Counted from the first letter of the stretch, positions 1 to 7,445 are shown. The stretch: 22,092 nucleotides of DNA from an uncultured Eubacteriales bacterium (GCA_905205855.1 CAJLFL010000007.1:1-22092); one strand, 5' to 3'. Notes: generated by a model from the sequence alone, not told the origin. Made by a program: numbers and translations.

Positions 1-60
1 AAAAAAACATTTTACACACAATATATAGTATATTTTTAAAAAAACAGCACAATATATCTA

Positions 61-89
61 TTGACAGATCAAACCACAAATAGTATAAT
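61..89 (+). promoter_or_regulatory. Consensus sigma-A promoter
   Basis: Full-consensus boxes: TTGACA at 61-66, a 17-nt spacer and TATAAT at 84-89, giving a start near 96. No plus-strand coding frame with a ribosome binding site follows; the transcript would meet the strong hairpin at 141-174. The perfect boxes in front of no protein gene make this a candidate small-RNA promoter. Confidence 0.75.
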
Positions 90-95
90 GGTATT

Positions 96-176
96 GTCTT
101 GAAAAACAAGAACAAAATTCTCAATCTTCCTTAGGTATTATTGAAAGGTCCGCCTTATTGGGCGGACCTTTCAATT
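96..176 (+). ncRNA. Candidate small non-coding RNA
   Basis: This interval lies between a perfect sigma-A promoter (boxes 61-89) and a 14-bp hairpin (141-174). It starts with a small TCTTG/CAAGA stem at 97-111, followed by an A/U-rich single-stranded stretch. It holds no usable start codon with a Shine-Dalgarno sequence. I do not recognise an RNA family. It could instead be an untranslated remnant, or the hairpin may mainly serve as terminator for the transporter gene converging from the right. The call rests only on the promoter-plus-hairpin architecture. Confidence 0.4.
141..174. terminator. Hairpin terminator, possibly bidirectional
   Basis: Perfect arms of 14 bp (141-154 and 161-174) surround a 6-nt loop. 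Both ends of the stem are A/T-rich, but neither side has a long T-run, so termination may be only moderately efficient. It sits between the candidate small RNA on the plus strand and the 3' end of the EamA transporter on the minus strand and could serve both. Confidence 0.6.
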
Positions 177-223
177 TAGAAAAACCAAGCTATAAAATGT
201 ATGCATTATTCCTTACGGCTCCT

Positions 224-1105
224 CTAATTCTGCTCTGCTACCTTTGAGTTATAAAAAAACATTGCAACCGAGGTCAGAATTATAATTACATAACCGATAA
301 CACTGTAAATATCCGGAACCTGACCGAACATAAAGAAACCCAGAACAGCCGCAAAAATTACCTGTGTATAATCAAACACCGAAATCTCCTTTGCCGGCGC
401 GTACGAGTATGCCGCGGTAATGGCAAACTGAGCGCACGCTGCCGCGCATCCTGCAATCACAAGACACAAAAGCTGAAAACCGCTCATCGGATGATAGTCA
501 AAAAGCAAAAACGGAAGCGTCACAAGTGTAGAAAACGTCGAGAAGAAAAAGACAATAAACTGCCCCCTCTCGCCGCGCTTGCTTAAATATCTAACGAAGG
601 TATAGGCTGTTCCCGCTCCGAAGCCGCCTATAAGTCCGAAAATCGCCCCTGAGGACATAAGTCCGCTGCCGCTTGGCTTGATTATAAACAGACTGCCGAC
701 AAACGCCGTTATAACCGCTATTATCTGAAAAGGCTTCATACGCTCTTTAAGCAGAAAAAACGAACCGATTATCGCAAAAAACGGCGACAGCTTATTCAGC
801 ATTGTTGAGTCCGAAAGCAGCATATGGTCTATGGCGTAGAAGTTGCACAGCAGACCGGTTGTGCCGAATATTGACCGCATTAAAAGACCGAATAAATTTG
901 ATTTTTTAAAATGGAACTTTTCCTCCGTTCCGCACAGCACTATCGCCGCGGCAACCATTGCAACCGCATTTCTGAAAAAGCTTTTCTGAAACGACGGCAC
1001 ATCGCCCGAAAGTCTGACAAATGCCGCCATAACCGCAAAGCAAAGTGCCGAGCACATTATACACATAATACCTTTTGTTTTTGAAGATAATCTAAGCTTT
1101 GTCAA
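224..1105 (-). CDS. EamA/DMT-family transporter
   Basis: A polytopic membrane protein of 293 residues with about ten hydrophobic segments in two homologous halves, the EamA (drug/metabolite transporter) organisation. Recognisable stretches are the first helix (MCIMCSALCFAVMAAF), the mid-protein INKLSPFFAI-like segment and a GxxxxG-rich second half. Members export or exchange metabolites such as amino acids, nucleosides or sugars; the substrate cannot be read here. The open frame extends upstream to 1246 but would run through a tRNA-Gly gene. I place the start at a TTG at 1105 because AAGAAGGG lies 6-7 nt before it. It begins only 27 nt after the tRNA terminator stem, so it may be expressed by read-through of the tRNA operon; I see no separate strong promoter. 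Confidence 0.85.
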   Translation of the reverse strand: MTKLRLSSKTKGIMCIMCSALCFAVMAAFVRLSGDVPSFQKSFFRNAVAMVAAAIVLCGTEEKFHFKKSNLFGLLMRSIFGTTGLLCNFYAIDHMLLSDSTMLNKLSPFFAIIGSFFLLKERMKPFQIIAVITAFVGSLFIIKPSGSGLMSSGAIFGLIGGFGAGTAYTFVRYLSKRGERGQFIVFFFSTFSTLVTLPFLLFDYHPMSGFQLLCLVIAGCAAACAQFAITAAYSYAPAKEISVFDYTQVIFAAVLGFFMFGQVPDIYSVIGYVIIILTSVAMFFYNSKVAEQN

Positions 1106-1131
1106 CGCAAACCCTTCTTTGGCATATAAAG

Positions 1132-1163
1132 TAAAATCGGCAAGCATCAAATGATGCTTGCCG
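1132..1163 (-). terminator. Terminator of the Val-Asp-Phe-Gly tRNA operon
   Basis: Perfect 12-bp arms (1138-1149 and 1152-1163) with a 2-nt apical gap start 5 nt after the CCA of tRNA-Gly. On the minus strand the stem is followed by ATTTTAC, a short U-tract. The EamA transporter starts just downstream. Confidence 0.75.
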
Positions 1164-1167
1164 ACCA

Positions 1168-1242
1168 TGGAGCGGAAGACGAGATTCGAACTCGCGACGT
1201 TCACCTTGGCAAGGTGACGCTCTACCACTGAGCCACTCCCGC
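1168..1242 (-). tRNA. tRNA-Gly(GCC)
   Basis: Cloverleaf read on the minus strand: acceptor GCGGGAG pairs with CTTCCGC (one G-U), anticodon loop TTGCCAA gives GCC, the T-arm has TTCGAAT, and CCA is encoded. Last tRNA of a four-gene operon. Its sequence is what makes the false N-terminal extension of the downstream transporter frame. Confidence 0.97.
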
Positions 1243-1268
1243 ACATACATTCCTTTAAAAAAGGAACG

Positions 1269-1344
1269 TGGTGCCTCCGGGCGGAATCGAACCACCGACA
1301 CGGGGATTTTCAGTCCCCTGCTCTACCGACTGAGCTACAGAGGC
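1269..1344 (-). tRNA. tRNA-Phe(GAA)
   Basis: Acceptor GCCTCTG pairs with CGGAGGC, anticodon loop CTGAAAA gives GAA, T-arm has TTCGATT, discriminator A and CCA encoded. Third gene of the operon. The spacer to tRNA-Asp contains a 6-bp hairpin (1362-1378) without a T-run, more likely a processing structure than a terminator. Confidence 0.97.
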
Positions 1345-1393
1345 ATATTCCAAAGACTGCACCGACGCCGAACGTCGGCACAATCCCTGAGTT

Positions 1394-1470
1394 TGGCGAT
1401 CCGGATGGGGTTCGAACCCACGACCTCCAGCGTGACAGGCTGGCATTCTAACCAACTGAACTACCGGACC
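1394..1470 (-). tRNA. tRNA-Asp(GTC)
   Basis: Acceptor GGTCCGG pairs with CCGGATC (one G-U), anticodon stem CCAGC/GCTGG with loop CTGTCAC gives GTC, T-loop TTCGAAC, CCA encoded. Four nucleotides separate it from tRNA-Val upstream. Confidence 0.97.
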
Positions 1471-1474
1471 ACAA

Positions 1475-1550
1475 TGGTGGGCGCTATAGGGCTCGAACCT
1501 ATGACCCTCTGCTTGTAAGGCAGATGCTCTCCCAGCTGAGCTAAGCGCCC
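1475..1550 (-). tRNA. tRNA-Val(TAC)
   Basis: Acceptor GGGCGCT pairs with AGCGCCC, anticodon stem TCTGC/GCAGA with loop CTTACAA gives TAC, T-loop TTCGAGC, CCA encoded. First gene of the operon, about 40 nt downstream of a near-consensus promoter. Confidence 0.97.
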
Positions 1551-1587
1551 GCACTTTGCACAAATGGCAACAGCGACAACAAAAGTT

Positions 1588-1616
1588 ATTATACTATGCA
1601 AGTCCCCAAAAGTCAA
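1588..1616 (-). promoter_or_regulatory. Promoter of the Val-Asp-Phe-Gly tRNA operon
   Basis: On the minus strand TTGACT (1611-1616), a 17-nt spacer and TATAAT (1588-1593) lie just upstream of tRNA-Val. The start would be near 1581, giving a leader of about 30 nt before the mature tRNA. The rest of the 1551-1703 gap shows no gene. Confidence 0.85.
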
Positions 1617-1703
1617 AAATCATAAATGACGATTATTCCGAATTATATACGGTTATACGTAATTATTCTTTGGTTTTCTTGCATTTTCTGTCATTTTGTT
1701 TAA

Positions 1704-2588
1704 TCACTTGCGGACAGCCCTGGCTTCCATAGCCGACAGCTCATCTTTATCAAACCTGTACGGCGTGTTGCAGAACTGACAGATTATCTCCGCCTCGCCC
1801 TGTTCTTCTATTATATCGGAAATCTCTTTTTTGCCAAGTGAGATTATGGCACGCTCCATGCGTTCTCTGCTGCATCCGCAGCGGTATTCGACAGGGACGC
1901 TCTCCAATATCTCGGTATCAAAGCCAAGCATAACATACTTTATAATCTCGCTGCTGTCCATTCCCTTATCAATCATCTCTGTCACGCTCATTAAGCCGTT
2001 TACGCTGTTTTCAAGCTTGGTAAGGCTTTTGTCGTCACATCCCGGCATAACCTGAATAAGAAAGCCGCCGGCGCACTTTGCAGTATAGTTCCTGTCAACC
2101 AGAACTCCCAGTGCAACAACACTCGGAATCTGCTCGGACTGCATAAAATAATACGCCAGGTCATCTCCGATTTCACCTGTTTGTATCGGAATTTGTCCTA
2201 TATACGGCTCCTTCATTTTAAGGTCGCGTATAACGCTCAGCGTACCCTTTCCGACTGCCCCGCCCACATCAATTTTGCCGTCGGCACGCAGCGGCAAATC
2301 CGCCGCCGGATTTGCAACATATCCTTTTACGCCGCCCGACGAATCGGCAACCGCAACAAGCGTGCCGAGCGGTCCGTCACCGCGAAGCTGCAGCGTAATG
2401 CCTGCCGCCTGCTCCTTCAGCTCCGCCGCCATCAGCAAATCGGCTGTCAGCAGTCTGCCGAGAGCCGCCGTTGCCGCAGGCATAGTCTTGTGATACTCAT
2501 GCGCTTTGTTTACAATCCCCGTTGAAGTAACGGCGGAAATCTTAAAAAAACCGTCCTTTGTTATCGCTTTTGTCAAAATATCATTCAT
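1704..2588 (-). CDS. hslO: Hsp33 redox-regulated chaperone
   Basis: A 294-residue protein matching the usual Hsp33 length. Hsp33 is a cytosolic holdase that is inactive when zinc is bound by four cysteines and becomes a chaperone when these are oxidised. Visible features are the N-terminal core with LRGDGPLG (68-75) and GYVANP (89-94), the central QIPSVVALGVLV stretch, and the C-terminal zinc switch: C237-x-C239 and C270-x-x-C273, all four present. Start ATG at 2588 is preceded by AAGAGGA. It lies 41 nt downstream of glnN in the same direction, with no terminator seen between, so the two may be cotranscribed. Confidence 0.96.
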   Translation of the reverse strand: MNDILTKAITKDGFFKISAVTSTGIVNKAHEYHKTMPAATAALGRLLTADLLMAAELKEQAAGITLQLRGDGPLGTLVAVADSSGGVKGYVANPAADLPLRADGKIDVGGAVGKGTLSVIRDLKMKEPYIGQIPIQTGEIGDDLAYYFMQSEQIPSVVALGVLVDRNYTAKCAGGFLIQVMPGCDDKSLTKLENSVNGLMSVTEMIDKGMDSSEIIKYVMLGFDTEILESVPVEYRCGCSRERMERAIISLGKKEISDIIEEQGEAEIICQFCNTPYRFDKDELSAMEARAVRK

Positions 2589-2629
2589 AATTGCTGTTCC
2601 TCTTAATAAAATTAAATTTATGCGTCAAA

Positions 2630-4732
2630 TCAGCCAATACTAAAAAGCAAATCGCCGTATGTCGGCATGGGCCACATATCCTTTGGCATATACTTTTCAA
2701 GCGTATCGGCAGCTGCGCGCACCTCATCCATCTTGGGCAAAACCATATCACAGCAAAGCTCCGCCTGCTTCTGCTTGTCAGCCTCGTTCCTTGCCTCGGT
2801 AAGATTGATTTCAAGCTGCTCCGCATGTGCAAACAGCTCGGAATTAAACTCCGACAGCTTTGCTATAAGCGTAAGCTCCATATCATTCACCGCAAGAGGG
2901 CAAACGCTGCTTTTGGCGGCCGTTTCCTCGCTCAGCTTCTTTATATACTCCGTAACAGCCGGAATAATGTCGCGCCGAACCATCTCAAGCATGGTAAGCC
3001 CCTCTATATTTATGACCTTGCTGTAGTTGTCAAGGTTTATCTCATATCTGGAATACGCCTCGCCGCGCGTCAGAATATGGTGCTTTTCAAACAATCTGAG
3101 GTTCTTTTCCGCAATGAATGCAGGCAGTGCCTCCGGTGCGGTGCGGTTGTTCAGCAGACCGCGTTTTTCCGCCTCTTTAACCCATTCCTCGGAATAGTTG
3201 TTTCCGTTAAATATTATCCGCTTATGCTCCTTTATCGTACGGCTTAAAAGGTCGTTTACGGCATCGCCGAGCTTATCCGCGTCTACTCCCTCAAGCTCAT
3301 CGGCAAACTGCTCAAGAGCCTCCGCAACAGCGGTATTCAGCATAAAATTAGGTCCGGAAATCGACAGGCTGGAGCCCGGCATACGGAACTCAAACTTGTT
3401 TCCGGTAAACGCAAACGGAGAGGTACGGTTTCTGTCGGTGGTATCCTTGACAAAGTTCGGCAGAGCGTCAACTCCGCCCGTTTCCATAATTTCCTTTTCT
3501 CTGCCGCCGCAGTTTTTTCCTGCCTCGACGGCATCCAGAATATCCGTAAGCTCGTCACCGAGGAATATTGATATTATTGCCGGCGGAGCCTCTGCCGCGC
3601 CAAGTCTGTGGTCATTGCCGGCAGTCGCAACCGACATTCTGAGCAAATCCTGATACTCGTCAACAGCCTTGATAACTGCACACAGGAATACCAAAAACCG
3701 TGTATTCTCACGTGGGTTTTTTCCCGGATCAAGCAGATTGGCTCCGGTATCGGTGCATACCGCCCAGTTGTCATGCTTACCGCTGCCGTTTACGCCGGCA
3801 AACGGCTTTTCGTGCAGAAGGCACTTCATTGAATGTTTTTCGGCTATTTTCTTCATCAGCTCCATAGTAAGCTGATTATGATCCGCCGCTATGTTTCCGG
3901 CGCAGAAAATCGGTGCAAGCTCATGCTGTGCCGGAGCAGCCTCGTTATGCTTTGTTTTTGCAAGTATTCCGAGCTTCCACAGCTCCTCGTCAAGCTCTTT
4001 CATATAAGCGGACACCCTTGCCTTTACCACGCCGAAGTAGTGGTCGTCCAGCTCCTGCCCCTTAGGCGGCATAGCGCCGAACAGGGTTCTGCCGGTATAG
4101 GTAATATCGCGGCGCTTTGCCGCCACCTTTCTGTCTATCAGGAAATACTCCTGCTCCGGTCCGACAGTGGTGGATATACGCTTTGTTTCGGTATCGCCCA
4201 ACACTCTGAGCACTCTGAGAGCCTGTGTGTTCAAGGTTTCAAGAGAACGCATAAGCGGAGTCTTTTTATCCAGAGCCTCTCCCGTATACGAGCAAAATAT
4301 TGTCGGTATACAGAGGATACCGTCCTTTATAAATGCGTTTGAGGTCGGGTCCCATGCGGTGTAGCCGCGTGCCTCAAAGGTGGAACGAAGTCCGCCTGAC
4401 GGAAAGGATGATGCATCCGGCTCGCTTTTAATAAGCTCTTTACCTGAAAATTCCATAATTATTCCGTCATTGCCTGTAGGAGAAATAAAACTGTCGTGTT
4501 TTTCAGCCGTTACCCCCGTCATAGGCTGAAACCAATGTGCAAAGTGCGTAACGCCCTTTTCAATCGCCCAGTCCTTCATCGCATTTGCCACAACATCGGC
4601 AACCTCGCGCGTGAGCGGCGTTCCCTCCTCCTTGGTCTTCATGACCTTTTTATAAACGCTTTTGGGCAGGCGTTCTTCCATGATTCTGCTGTTAAAAACC
4701 ATTGAGCCGAAAAGCTCGCTGATATGAGTCAT
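2630..4732 (-). CDS. glnN: Type III glutamine synthetase
   Basis: ATP-dependent synthesis of glutamine from glutamate and ammonia in the cytosol. The product is about 700 residues, the size of the GlnN (GS-III) class rather than the ~450 of GlnA. Diagnostic stretches are FGSMVFN near the N-terminus, THFAHWFQPMTG, GPEQEYFLID, KHNEAAPAQHELAP and FAGVNGSGKHDNW, which carry active-site metal and nucleotide ligands in GS family members. The frame is open to 4762, but I choose the ATG at 4732 because AAGGAGG lies 8 nt before it. A full-consensus promoter (4771-4799) sits directly upstream. I see no obvious nitrogen-regulator palindrome. hslO follows. Confidence 0.97.
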   Translation of the reverse strand: MTHISELFGSMVFNSRIMEERLPKSVYKKVMKTKEEGTPLTREVADVVANAMKDWAIEKGVTHFAHWFQPMTGVTAEKHDSFISPTGNDGIIMEFSGKELIKSEPDASSFPSGGLRSTFEARGYTAWDPTSNAFIKDGILCIPTIFCSYTGEALDKKTPLMRSLETLNTQALRVLRVLGDTETKRISTTVGPEQEYFLIDRKVAAKRRDITYTGRTLFGAMPPKGQELDDHYFGVVKARVSAYMKELDEELWKLGILAKTKHNEAAPAQHELAPIFCAGNIAADHNQLTMELMKKIAEKHSMKCLLHEKPFAGVNGSGKHDNWAVCTDTGANLLDPGKNPRENTRFLVFLCAVIKAVDEYQDLLRMSVATAGNDHRLGAAEAPPAIISIFLGDELTDILDAVEAGKNCGGREKEIMETGGVDALPNFVKDTTDRNRTSPFAFTGNKFEFRMPGSSLSISGPNFMLNTAVAEALEQFADELEGVDADKLGDAVNDLLSRTIKEHKRIIFNGNNYSEEWVKEAEKRGLLNNRTAPEALPAFIAEKNLRLFEKHHILTRGEAYSRYEINLDNYSKVINIEGLTMLEMVRRDIIPAVTEYIKKLSEETAAKSSVCPLAVNDMELTLIAKLSEFNSELFAHAEQLEINLTEARNEADKQKQAELCCDMVLPKMDEVRAAADTLEKYMPKDMWPMPTYGDLLFSIG

Positions 4733-4770
4733 AATAATTTCCTCCTTCAGATAATGGCGCAATTTATTTT

Positions 4771-4799
4771 ATTATACGTTTTTCAGCCTCTTTTGTCAA
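4771..4799 (-). promoter_or_regulatory. glnN promoter
   Basis: Perfect consensus on the minus strand: TTGACA (4794-4799), 17-nt spacer, TATAAT (4771-4776). The start would lie near 4764, leaving a leader of about 32 nt that carries the AAGGAGG at 4741-4747. Confidence 0.9.
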
Positions 4800-4810
4800 T
4801 ATCCGTTCGC

Positions 4811-4897
4811 GCGGTTGGCGTACACATTTTGTGTTGTGTGATATGGTAGGGGCAACCCCATGTGGTTGCCCGTTTCGTCTTTCATATGCAAAAATGT
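4811..4897. repeat. Paired-hairpin repeat, locus A
   Basis: Contains one clear hairpin, GGGCAACC/GGTTGCCC at 4850-4871, with the taggggc flank and the homologous linker (acacattttgtg). The partner hairpin on the left is degenerate. About 85 bp of this copy, including the tail after the hairpin (tttcgtctttcatatgc), match the reverse complement of locus B at 7218-7305. It lies between glnN and the DnaD-like gene. Confidence 0.8.
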
Positions 4898-4905
4898 TGC
4901 TCATA

Positions 4906-5796
4906 TCACTGTATAATTTCATCAAGCATATCCATAAGCCTGCCGTCAAGTTCGGAATAATCAATATCATTTGTATCATTATAGTTTGCAATGCCGTGCG
5001 GATTTGTGATGCCTTTTGCGGCTGAGGCATTCAGATTTCGTTCTACCTCCTTGCGGTTGTATTCGTCAAGGGTTTTTATACCGTCTTTAAGGTTGCCGCT
5101 TATACTGCTTTCTATGTACTTCCAGTTGCGTGCTCCGCGTTCACAGGCGTACTCAATCAGCCGAATCATCAGCTGCGGCTCTACACCCTCTGCCAGATAA
5201 CCGTTTATTGAGCTGCATATATTGGGTGTTGTTACACCGATATATTTTTCATAAGTTTTTAAAACGGCGGAGTCCGGCGGCTCGGAAACAGCAGCTTCTT
5301 TCCTTTCCTCTGCTTTACTATCCTTTACTTTATTTTTCTTTTCTTTACTTTGTTTTAACTTGACTGCATTTTTTTGATTTTTGCTTACATTTTCATCTGA
5401 AATGTTTGCATTTTTTAAATATTGGGCAGCGTCAGCCAAGAGGTATTCCGGCTTGACATTAACCTGCTTTCGCCTGCTGACTGCGGAAAAATATCTTTTC
5501 TGACATTCCTCTGATGTCAGAATCTGATACTTCTCATACAGATTACTGTCAAAAATACCTCTCCTGACTGCGGCGTTCACTATTTCAGACACAGAATTGT
5601 AATTCCATCCGACTTTCTTTGAGAACAACACTCCCACATCCCTTGTCCAGTCGCAGTAATAACCAAACCCGCCGTAAATTTTTTGATAAAGTTTGACAAT
5701 TACCGCAAAGCCTTTCAGCCCAAATTCCGCCTCAATCAGTTCAAATTGGTCGTCCATGCAAACATCCAGAGGAAAATACGGTATTCCGTCTGTCAT
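4906..5796 (-). CDS. DnaD-like replication-type protein with Lin1244/Lin1753 N-terminal domain
   Basis: A 296-residue soluble protein. Residues 1-115 resemble the Lin1244/Lin1753-like (DUF4373) domain: a YFPLDVCMDDQFELIEAEFG start followed by GFAVIVKLYQKIY and a winged-helix-like stretch. A very lysine-rich linker spans about 139-170. Residues 176-265 look like a DnaD/DnaB C-terminal domain, ending NWKYIESSIS..DGIKT. Proteins of this type are common in phages and integrative elements, where they act in replication initiation, and also occur as chromosomal genes. No phage genes neighbour it here. ATG at 5796 follows AAAGGGGGA; a plausible promoter lies at 5823-5850. The precise role is not known. 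Confidence 0.8.
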   Translation of the reverse strand: MTDGIPYFPLDVCMDDQFELIEAEFGLKGFAVIVKLYQKIYGGFGYYCDWTRDVGVLFSKKVGWNYNSVSEIVNAAVRRGIFDSNLYEKYQILTSEECQKRYFSAVSRRKQVNVKPEYLLADAAQYLKNANISDENVSKNQKNAVKLKQSKEKKNKVKDSKAEERKEAAVSEPPDSAVLKTYEKYIGVTTPNICSSINGYLAEGVEPQLMIRLIEYACERGARNWKYIESSISGNLKDGIKTLDEYNRKEVERNLNASAAKGITNPHGIANYNDTNDIDYSELDGRLMDMLDEIIQ

Positions 5797-5822
5797 GTGA
5801 CATTCCCCCTTTGATTGTTTAC

Positions 5823-5850
5823 ACTATACTAACACTGTTTTGAGTGTCAC
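5823..5850 (-). promoter_or_regulatory. Putative promoter of the DnaD-like gene
   Basis: Minus-strand GTGACA (5845-5850), 16-nt spacer, TATAGT (5823-5828). The start would be near 5816, about 20 nt before the ATG, which leaves room for the AAAGGGGGA ribosome binding site. Confidence 0.55.
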
Positions 5851-5905
5851 CGCGTGCCGACTGCAAGCATATTGTATTTGGTCTGTTTTTATATAAAAAA
5901 GGTTC

Positions 5906-5934
5906 TTGATTTATAATAATTAAATTGGTATAGT
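5906..5934 (+). promoter_or_regulatory. Possible promoter of the kinase-AraC gene
   Basis: TTGATT at 5906-5911, 17-nt spacer and TATAGT at 5929-5934. The predicted start (about 5941) leaves only about 10 nt before the ATG, so an alternative using TATAAT at 5912-5917 with a poor -35 box is possible. Confidence 0.35.
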
Positions 5935-5950
5935 TTAGTTGGGTGATAAT

Positions 5951-7183
5951 ATGAAGATTTTAAATTTTGGTTCGTGCAATATTGATTATGTATATTCGAT
6001 TGACCATATTGTAAAGGCAGGCGAAACCGAAACAACGCATAAAATGAGTGTTTTTCCGGGCGGAAAGGGCTTGAATCAGTCAATTGCTGCGGCAAGGGCA
6101 GGGGTAAAGATTTATCATGCCGGCTGTGTCGGCTGTGACGGCGATATACTGACTAAAATTCTTGCCGAAAGCGGAGCGGATATATCATATATCAAAAGAA
6201 CTCCGGAAAAGAACGGCCATGCGATTATTCAGGTCAGCAAGGAGGGTGAAAATTCGATATTTCTCTTTCCCGGCTCAAATGAGATGATAACAGAGGACTA
6301 TATAGATAATGTACTGAGCGGTTTCGGCAAGGGCGATATACTTCTGCTCCAGAACGAAATAAGCAATGTTGATTATATTGCGGAAAAGGCGCATAAAAAG
6401 GGAATGTGTATAATGCTAAATCCGTCACCGTTCAACGAGAAAATCAGCAGAATTGATTTTTCTGCGCTGTCGTATATTATATTGAACGAAATCGAAATCG
6501 AGGCTGTTTCCGGCTGTGATACTCCGCAGGAGGGACTGGCGTATATCAAAAAGAAATACCCAAATCTTAAAGTTGTGCTTACTCTGGGCAGCAAGGGCAG
6601 TATATACAGCGGAGGCGGGATTGAGATATTCCAGCCGGCGTTTAAGGTGGAAACGGTCGATACGACCGCTGCCGGAGATACCTTTACCGGATATTTTGCG
6701 GCAGAAATGTCAAAAGGGACGGACTGCCGCAATATATTAAGGATTGCGTCCGCGGCTGCGGCGGTTGCTGTTTCAGGCGAGGGTGCGGCAACCTCGATTC
6801 CGTGCAGAGATGAGGTAATGACCGCGCTTGAGAGCCTGAGTGAAAATGTGCGCGGCGATAAGTCGGAGGAGCAGCTCGGCTGTATTGACAGCTATATCGG
6901 AAACAATCTGAGGTCCGCAAATATAGAGGAATTGGCAAAGCTTCTCGGTTATTCTGCCGTTTATACCGGGACATTGGTAAAAAAGCTGACGGGACAGACA
7001 TTTTCCAAAGCGGTTCAGACAAAAAGATGCGCCGCTGCGGCTTATAAGCTGCTCAATACCGATATGTCGGTACAGGAGATAGCGGAAAGCGTCGGCTATG
7101 AGAACAAAAGTTTTTTCAGAAAGGTGTTTAAGGAAAAGTACGGGAAAAACCCTTTGGAATTCAGAAAAGAAAATATAAAATAG
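5951..7183 (+). CDS. PfkB/ribokinase-family sugar kinase fused to an AraC-type DNA-binding domain
   Basis: A 410-residue two-part protein. Residues 1-300 form a ribokinase-type PfkB kinase, which phosphorylates a sugar or nucleoside with ATP: the glycine-rich PGGKGLNQS motif is at about 36-44 and the second PfkB signature DTTAAGDTFTGYF at 237-249, with the expected catalytic Asp at D243. Residues about 309-406 are an AraC/XylS helix-turn-helix pair (NIEELAKLLGYSAVYT... and SVQEIAESVGYENKSFFRKVF). The kinase core looks intact, so the protein may couple substrate binding or phosphorylation to transcription. I use ATG 5951, preceded by GGGTGAT, not the TTG at 5939, which lacks a ribosome binding site. 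No transporter or other sugar gene is adjacent. The substrate is unknown. Confidence 0.9.
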   Translation: MKILNFGSCNIDYVYSIDHIVKAGETETTHKMSVFPGGKGLNQSIAAARAGVKIYHAGCVGCDGDILTKILAESGADISYIKRTPEKNGHAIIQVSKEGENSIFLFPGSNEMITEDYIDNVLSGFGKGDILLLQNEISNVDYIAEKAHKKGMCIMLNPSPFNEKISRIDFSALSYIILNEIEIEAVSGCDTPQEGLAYIKKKYPNLKVVLTLGSKGSIYSGGGIEIFQPAFKVETVDTTAAGDTFTGYFAAEMSKGTDCRNILRIASAAAAVAVSGEGAATSIPCRDEVMTALESLSENVRGDKSEEQLGCIDSYIGNNLRSANIEELAKLLGYSAVYTGTLVKKLTGQTFSKAVQTKRCAAAAYKLLNTDMSVQEIAESVGYENKSFFRKVFKEKYGKNPLEFRKENIK

Positions 7184-7217
7184 GGTAACACGGTAATTGA
7201 TGCCCAAAAATATTGAA

Positions 7218-7400
7218 TAATAATTTTGCATATGAAAGACGAAACGGGCAACCACATGGGTTGCCCCTACGAAATCACACAACCCAAAATGTGTACGCCA
7301 CCCCACGCAGGCGGATGCACAGCCGCCCCTACGACATCAAACGATACATAATATATAAGCAACATACGCCATCTCATGCGGGCAGATATTATCTGCCCGA
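7218..7400. repeat. Paired-hairpin repeat, locus B (three hairpins)
   Basis: Three hairpins: GGGCAACC/GGTTGCCC at 7246-7266, GGCGG/CCGCC around 7310-7327, and GGGCAGAT/ATCTGCCC at 7380-7398. Linkers carry acacccaaaatg- and atacataata-like cores followed by acgcca/acgccatc. The first 88 bp are an inverted copy of locus A. Together with the terminator at 7446-7480 this accounts for the gene-free interval 7184-7519. Confidence 0.85.
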
Positions 7401-7445
7401 AAAAATATTTCATATTACAAAACATATACGAATATTACACATGAC

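Noticed and set aside
1106..1246. Longer N-terminus for the EamA transporter
   Set aside because: It would translate tRNA-Gly and its terminator; the TTG at 1105 has its own Shine-Dalgarno sequence.
1362..1378. Terminator between tRNA-Phe and tRNA-Asp
   Set aside because: The 6-bp stem has no following T-run; a processing or spacer hairpin is more likely.
1092..1563. Two minus-strand frames (69 and 102 codons) with no family match
   Set aside because: They run through four perfect tRNA cloverleaves and have no ribosome binding site.
2591..4342. Long plus-strand frames (up to 218 codons) opposite glnN
   Set aside because: They are shadows of the glutamine synthetase gene, lack ribosome binding sites and show no family motifs.
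4733..4905. Riboswitch or T-box upstream of glnN
   Set aside because: The predicted leader is only about 32 nt; the hairpin further upstream belongs to repeat locus A and lies before the promoter.
5939..5950. TTG start for the kinase-AraC gene
   Set aside because: No ribosome binding site precedes it, while GGGTGAT is well placed for the ATG at 5951.
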